DNA from: Lutjanus erythropterus
Taxonomy: Eukaryota > Chordata > Actinopteri > Lutjaniformes > Lutjanidae
Assembly (NCBI GenBank): GCA_020091685.1
Contig: CM034600.1
Coordinates: 5,345,837-5,409,836 of the forward strand
Length of the DNA: 64,000 nucleotides
Direction of reading: 5' to 3'
The translations under genes were made by a program, and so were the position numbers. The notes beneath the pieces are model-generated. The model saw only the letters and a list, made by a program, of their open reading frames with translations. It ran no database searches and was not told the DNA's origin. This document shows positions 58,585 to 64,000 of this stretch, piece after piece (the stretch's first letter is position 1; each line of letters opens with the position of its first letter).

Positions 58585-59361
58585 TTTTTCTTCTGGATTT
58601 TTTGAGTGCAAATACACCACTCTCAAAATTCAGACGATTAATGGCCATGCAGCGTCTGCAGGGAGGGAATTCGGACACAGATCGTGGCTGCATTCTGCTG
58701 CCTAAAGCATAATGGGAGGTGTAGTGCCAAAACAAAAAAAAAAACATTTTATTTCCCAGATGAAGACAAAAGTAAATCACCAGAGTGGCATCCATGAAAA
58801 TGAGCTTTTGCTTTTCATTTTACATTACCAGTACAATTACAAGGTCTAAAAAGACCCATCAACATGTTTCTTATATGCCTGAAACACTGACACTCTTCTA
58901 TTCACATACAGATGTTTGAAGTGTGTTGAAACATTCAGACATATTAGACAAAATATCCAAGTAATTTAGTAAACTTAAGGTTTTTCATTGGTGTCATGGA
59001 GGATGCTTATATGCCAACTGATGGCATTTCTGAATGTTCTTAATTATCCTGTGCTACAACCTGGCTCTTGGCTCTACTGAGAAGAACATAATAAGAAGAG
59101 AATAGAATATAATTTAATTTATCAATAAAAACAACAAAAATCATTAACTAAATGTATTAAGTGGTAGTGTTTGTGAGTGGGTGTATGAAAATGTAGTGTT
59201 GTATGTTGTCAAATTAAGAGGACAACAAACCAAATGAAATAAAACGTGGTGCGATGGTGAGGGCCAGTGATGGATGGCAGAGAGAAGGAATGGTACAGCT
59301 GATCCTGAGTGTATTCTGGATCGGCCAGATGCACCCAGTTGTAAAATTCTGCCTACCAACC
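58581..59361. other. No gene recognised
   Basis: Unique-looking. A frame at 59144-59398 on the minus strand has no domain. Confidence 0.5.
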
Positions 59362-60272
59362 CCAGTACTCCAGTCAAAGTATAGATACTCCTGACCAAAT
59401 GTTACTCAGTCAAAATTTTACTCCAGTTAAAGTACTAGAGTAAATGCTTTTAAAAATACTTAAGTATTCAAAAGTGCAAATTACAAAGTACATTTTCTTA
59501 TATCAGTACGTTGCTGTATTATTTTCACAGTGCATTTACAGAAGCTTGTAACTCTCTGAAACCATCTAATGATGAACCAACTTGTTTGTAGAATCACTCT
59601 GCTACACAAAGTCTATAGAAACACCTATAAAAACTTCAGCATAGAAATGTAATCAAAAACAAAAAGTCATTTTCTGATGTAACTGTATTAAAATCACCAC
59701 ATTAAATTAGATTGAAGCCAACTGTAAGGAGTTCTCCAAGTCTGTTAAATAACTGAGATTTCTTTCTGTCTTCAGGAGCAGTATATACATTAATTATGTG
59801 GTATTTTTCACCCTGATAAAAACAATCCAACATTAAAATCTACCTGGTATTATTTCTTTTTCTAATTATAATAACATCTTGAGATTTCATTTTGTCTTTC
59901 TCCTGCCGCCGGCATTACTGAGTTTTGTTTGAATGAAAGAGGGAGAGTTTGCTTGTTCTTGTTACAGAGCGCCTGGATGATGTATTTCTGCTTTTACATC
60001 AATCCCAGCTGAGAGCGGGTACTGTGATTGGTCTCCTTCTGTGAGGAACACAGCATGTGGCCAATCGCATTTTAGAAAAGAAAAAAAAGCAACAGCAGAC
60101 TTCAAAGCTCTGCTTAGACTAAAAGTAACGAGTAACGACAACCTTCCTAGAAATGTGGTGGAGTGAAAGTCATAGTTTCCAAAAAACAAACACTCAAGTA
60201 AAGTACAGATACTCAAATAATGTACTTAAGTACAATACTCAAGTAAATGTACTTTGTTAGTGTCCACCAGTG
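59362..60272. mobile_element. hAT-like non-autonomous element with LINE fragment inside
   Basis: Left words CAGTACTCCAGTCAAAGTAT then AGATACTCCTGACCAAATGT and right words CACTCAAGTAAAGTACAGAT, GTACTTAAGTACAATACTC and AAATGTACTTTGTTAGTGTC then CACCAGTG are the two ends of an abundant teleost non-autonomous family with a CACCACTG terminus. The interior includes TGATTGGTCTCCTTCTGTGA. It has no transposase, and a non-LTR fragment lies at 59705-59890. Confidence 0.75.
59705..59890 (-). pseudogene. L1/Tx1-type LINE endonuclease fragment
   Basis: On the minus strand one frame reads ILMLDCFYQGEKYHI then INVYTAPEDRKKSQLFNRL then GELLTVGFNL. The V/I-L-x-V-D-x-x-Y/F, INVYTAP and R-x-x-x-F-x-x-L pattern is that of the apurinic-like endonuclease domain of L1/Tx1-group LINEs, from the middle strands to just before the catalytic GDFN motif, which is absent. 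About 45 to 60 codons survive, with a stop just upstream. The segment sits within the hAT-like element at 59362-60272, so it is either an insertion or sequence captured by that element. Confidence 0.75.
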
Positions 60273-61170
60273 CTGCCTACCAGGACCTGCAGCCCTGGGT
60301 AAGATACAAACCCACAGACCGTGGCGGCCAGAGGGCTGTCACACCTGAAAATAGCAATATTTGGACTTCCTGTCCAAAGATGTGTAGTGACTGTAAATAA
60401 AGAGGATGAACATGGAGTGAAAACAGCATTGGACTATAAGTGTGCAGGGCCTTCATTAATTTGAAAATGTTTGGAATTATTATTCAGCTCCAAGATATTT
60501 GTCATGTCATCATGTTCCAAAAAACACTGCATTTTCAGTAGTGGTGTAGTCAATTTGCCGAGCATTAAAACGGCATAAAACAACAAGCGTTAACAGTTGA
60601 ACTGCTCAATCCCCTGAACACAATCACAATTCCACTGCGGCAAAAGAAACAAGTGAATAAACTGACATTATTGATGTGAGAGAGGGAGAGTGAGCGGGCA
60701 TAACCGCAGCATGAGCATCAGATTAAGGCTCCCGATGTGCTGTATTTCCTTATGTTGTCTTTGTGAAGCGTTATCATTAGGGAGCTCAGGAGAATCTAAG
60801 TCTAATTAGGCTGTTTAGTATGGAGCCGGGAGGACAAGGGCTAGACTCTGAGTCCAACTCTGCTGCTGCCTCTGAAGCCCTCCGAGAGACACTTTTAATG
60901 AGCTCCAGGCTGTGTGTTTACTATGAGATCTCTCTCCCTCCGTCTCCCGCTCTCTCACTCATTTCTCTCACTTGCCCCCGCCTTTCCCCACTAGCTCTCG
61001 CACATGCATGTGCACAGTGATCAGACAGACACACACATGCAGAAGCAGCATTCACAGACAAGATATCTGCAGGCTTTAAATACAATAAAAGCAACACCTG
61101 CACAATATAATGTCATCCGAACCTTTGTGAAGCTTTATAATTAGTTTCTATTGAGACCAACAACAAAAAC
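60273..61170. other. No gene recognised
   Basis: Unique-looking. The 60740-60850 block (TTATCATTAGGGAGCTCAGG, GTCTAATTAGGCTG) is a weak conserved non-coding candidate. Confidence 0.45.
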
Positions 61171-62139
61171 CACTCTGAAACAAAGGTGCATACTAGAACC
61201 ATAAATGGTTCTTCAGCTTGTGCCTGTAGGAGAACCGTTTTTGATTCCTGGTACAACCTTGAAACCCTGTCAGAGCATTCTACATAGAACCTAACATAAA
61301 GGTTTTACCTAAAACTATCTGTGAAAAACCAGAACCTTCTCTGGAGAGTTTATCAAAAACCTTTCCACCATCTGAGGGTGCTAAAAAAGAACCCACTGAG
61401 GGGTTCCTTCTAAGAACCCTTGTATATCCCAAGCATTTTATCTAGAAGCCTCCTGGGGGGTATACAGAGAACCTTTTTAAAATTGAAGCATTTTATCTAG
61501 AACCCATCTGGATGGTTCTAAGAGAACCCCTTTATATTCCAAGCATTTAAGCTGGAATCCACCTGAGGGGTTCTACTGAAGACCTTTATATATTCCAAGA
61601 GTTTTTATATAGAACCTCTCTAGGGGGTCCTAGATAGAGCCTTTTTGTATTCCAAGGGTTTTTTTTTTTCTAGGACACACCTGGGGGGTTCTACTGACCC
61701 CGTTATGTTCCAAGCACTTTATCAGGAACCCACCCAGCAGGAGTTCTTCCAAGAACCCCTCTATGTTCCAAACAGTTCATCTAAAACACATCCAGATGTT
61801 ATACCTAGAACCCAACTTAAAGTTTACACATATAACCATCTGTAAAAGGTTCCACCCAAAAACTTCTCTGGAGGTTATATCAAAAACCTTTCTACCTTCT
61901 AAGAGTTTTATCTAGAACGTGCTCAGGTGGTTCTACTGAGAACTCTATTATGGTAAAGACAAACCCTTGATGAAAGAGTTCTTCAAGGATTCCAACAATA
62001 TTTGAGGGTTATTTGGATGAAAAGGGTTCTTAATGGAAGAAGCTTTTCTTCAAAAGTAGTGTTGCTCAAAGCAAATGGTTGTGGACAGAACCTCAGCCCT
62101 TCAAGAAGAACCCTTTTGGAACCCTTATTTCTAAAAGTG
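61171..62139. mobile_element. TIR element with internal minisatellite, copy B
   Basis: Left end CACTCTGAAACAAAGGTGCA then TACTAGAACCATAAATGGTT; right end reverse complement CACTTTTAGAAATAAGGGTT then CCAAAAGGGTTCTTCTTGAA. Both ends and the last unique part (GACAGAACCTCAGCCCTTCA) match copy A at 42808-43993. No transposase motif and no confirmed target duplication. Confidence 0.8.
61270..61950. repeat. About 57-bp minisatellite inside copy B
   Basis: Units contain CATTTTATCTAGAACCCATC, a GGGGTTCTACTGAAGACC-like part and TTTATATTCCAAGC. TCTAGAA-type words fall near 61439, 61496, 61552, 61610, 61670, 61727 and 61781, about 55-60 bases apart. The array is shorter than in copy A. Confidence 0.83.
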
Positions 62140-63095
62140 TGCACCTTCTGACAGTCACAACAAAAATAGAACATCATAAGCTTGTAGCACAGCTATTTAA
62201 TTGCATCACACTGTACAGATGTTGCTTTTATTGCATCCCTCCTCTCCATCTATGCAGATACTTTATACATTAACACACAGCCCTCCTTATTTTTTATTTC
62301 TGCTGCAACACGCTAACAGATACACACATACACACCCTTCAGGCTTCCTTTCCACACGCACCACTGAACCCACTCAGTCCGCTTTTCATTGGACTTTAAT
62401 TTCCAGCAGTGATCGACCACATTTCAACACCGCACCGCTGCTTCTCTCTATTTTATAAGCGTGTGGAAAAAGTCAACCAGGCTCTGAAGCGGCAAGTGGG
62501 GAAAACTAATCAACTCTGCATTAATTAATGATAGTGGAAGGGCTTTTTAGTGACTCCGGTTTTGGGGAGAGTGTTTTAAAGGAGAGTGGAGATAAGATTC
62601 TTGAGAATAGTGGACTCTCTGGAGTAAAATCACACCGAGGCAGTGTTGAAGTGGAATCAGTTTGGCCCTGGAGTTGGAGAGGATGCTCAATGATTTATCA
62701 TCGTATATAGTTGGGTTTACTTTTTTAGGTTCACTTCTGTGGATACAGTATGTTGATGCTGTTGTGCAGTTGGGGTTTGGTTGACGAGTGGAGAGAGGTT
62801 AAAAGGCTGAACACAACTGTGCCTGCAGTGATGTGGGGATGTTGATACATGCACTAGTGAGGAGGGGAAATAAGATCTAAGAAGCCAAGTTTGAAGGCAG
62901 AACACTGCAGAGCCATTTCTAATACATGAGACACGATGTTACAACTCTGGAAAGTTATCACAGTGAAGAAGATCATAATGGGGGGTTCGATGACATGTGT
63001 TGACCCCCTCAGACTGCCAACATGGCTCTGACCCACTTAATGTCACTGTCTTGGGCTAAATGTGCCTTGAATTTTTGACCTCCCTATCAGAGGTT
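62140..63095. other. No gene recognised
   Basis: Unique-looking sequence with several short open frames lacking domains. Confidence 0.5.
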
Positions 63096-63190
63096 CTGAG
63101 TCGCGTGACTTGGACTCCAGTCACAAATTTGATGACGTTAGACTTGCAACTCGACTTGGACAACAACTTATGACTTCCCTTGGACCCGGA
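63096..63190. repeat. GACTTGGACTC-type interspersed repeat fragment
   Basis: GTCGCGTGACTTGGACTCCA then GTCACAAATTTGATGACGTT then AGACTTGCAACTCGACTTGG then ACAACAACTTATGACTTCCC is the internally repetitive GACTTG vocabulary of a common teleost repeat. Ends are not visible. Confidence 0.6.
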
Positions 63191-64000
63191 AGATTAAAAC
63201 GTATGCTATTCAAAAAGTATACGAATCACTTTAACGCTATACATCAGACTGGCACATATGTGTACCTCACCAAAATATTAGGCCACACCCCCTTTTGGGG
63301 GATAGAAAACCAGGGATCCCATAGACAACAATGCAATTTTACATGTTTTTGAATCATAAGTCTGACTAGTGTGAATAAATTCTGTTTATGGACATGTCTA
63401 AGAATTATTCTGCTACACTGAATGTTGATGTCTTAAATTAAGGTTATCTTGTCTGTGTCATGCTCCTTCAGTCTTCCCTGTTCTGAGTGGATCAGTGAGC
63501 CAACACATACTGGTATTGTTGTCATACAGGTGTTGTTAGGCTTAATAGCAAAACCTTTTGCTAGACAACTGTTAAAGTTAAGTAACTGTAACATTATGAC
63601 TGAACTCCAGCAGCCCACTCAAGCTAAGGTTAGTACTCTGTTAGTAGAAACAATTACTGTTCTCTGCAGGGTGCTAAATTCTTGTTGCCCTCCATCTGGG
63701 ATTCTTTTCTTTCCGGAAAGGTTGGGGAACCAGAGATCATGATGGACTTTTGGCATTTTCCCATCTTTCCCATTATATGAAACCGTGAGTTTTCCCCGAG
63801 AAGGAGGGCATGGCCTTGCCGACTTGGGCTGGATGACGTACTGCTGGTCTGATGTATTCATTTCCTTTGTTTGACCCAATCCAACAGCACCCAATCAAGT
63901 TGCAGGAGAGAACCATGAATGTTACTGAGCTCCAGCTGGAAAAAATTTGCAGTGTTCAAAACATGCAGGTTGAAAATTACAGACGGACACGCAGCAACTT
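63191..64000. other. No gene recognised
   Basis: Contains a TTAGGCCACACCCCCTTTTG word near 63279 that is common in teleost repeats. Open frames at 63449-63894 lie on both strands and lack a domain. A gene continuing beyond the window edge cannot be excluded. Confidence 0.45.

Noticed and set aside
58272-58712. 146-codon frame with poly Cys-Val
   Set aside because: Produced by the (GT)n tract; the same applies to frames at 4657-5038, 25017-25238, 25713-26030 and 37520-37831.
1-64000. LTR retrotransposon, endogenous retrovirus or Polinton
   Set aside because: I saw no paired long terminal repeats and no gag, protease, integrase, envelope or capsid-like motifs on either strand.

Overview
This 64 kb window looks like teleost fish nuclear DNA, probably intergenic or part of a very large intron. 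The evidence is the absence of recognisable host exons, AT-rich sequence packed with (GT/CA)n and other microsatellites, and a dense population of repeats of typical teleost kinds: Tc1/mariner, hAT and PIF/Harbinger DNA transposons, TTAA-type miniature elements, tRNA-headed SINEs and decayed LINE fragments. No host protein-coding gene, rRNA, functional tRNA, CRISPR array or LTR/retroviral element could be supported. Assignments to repeat families rest on motifs read in the sequence and on recall of family features; no database was searched.

Layout. 0.3-1.5 kb: hAT-like element wrapped round a pyrimidine-rich minisatellite. 5.3-6.6 kb: decayed inverted-repeat element with an AGCTAGC-rich core. 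8.2-10.2 kb: LINE/SINE 3' tails, a SINE head and a TIR element of the 'GGGCTGGGC..ATATCG' type. 11.5-14.1 kb: two hAT elements with exact 8-bp target-site duplications, one carrying a BED-finger transposase fragment (minus strand) and one carrying a broken THAP-like domain (plus strand). 16.1-17.7 kb: a Tc1/mariner-like transposase relic split by a Harbinger-like element that has a 3-bp duplication and a Myb-like reading frame. 18.9-20.0 kb: a 42-bp minisatellite next to an hAT-like element containing a further miniature element, which itself contains a SINE. 30.3-31.2 kb: an internally deleted Tc1-like element. 32.2-32.6 kb: a second, larger 42-bp minisatellite. 34.5-36.1 kb: a complete SINE, a LINE reverse-transcriptase 3' end, and a second SINE fragment. 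42.8-44.0 kb and 61.2-62.1 kb: two copies of an inverted-repeat element whose body is a tandem array of roughly 57-bp units. 45.0-47.2 kb: tandem miniature elements and another hAT. 54.0-55.2 kb: a TTAA-flanked miniature element beside one member of a repeat pair. 59.4-60.3 kb: an hAT-like element containing an L1/Tx1-type endonuclease fragment.

No genes form a pathway here. The information is mostly in insertion order and in the repeated association of inverted-repeat elements with internal tandem arrays, seen in two families with a possible third case nearby. Some unique stretches between repeats have the look of conserved non-coding DNA, but only alignment could show that.
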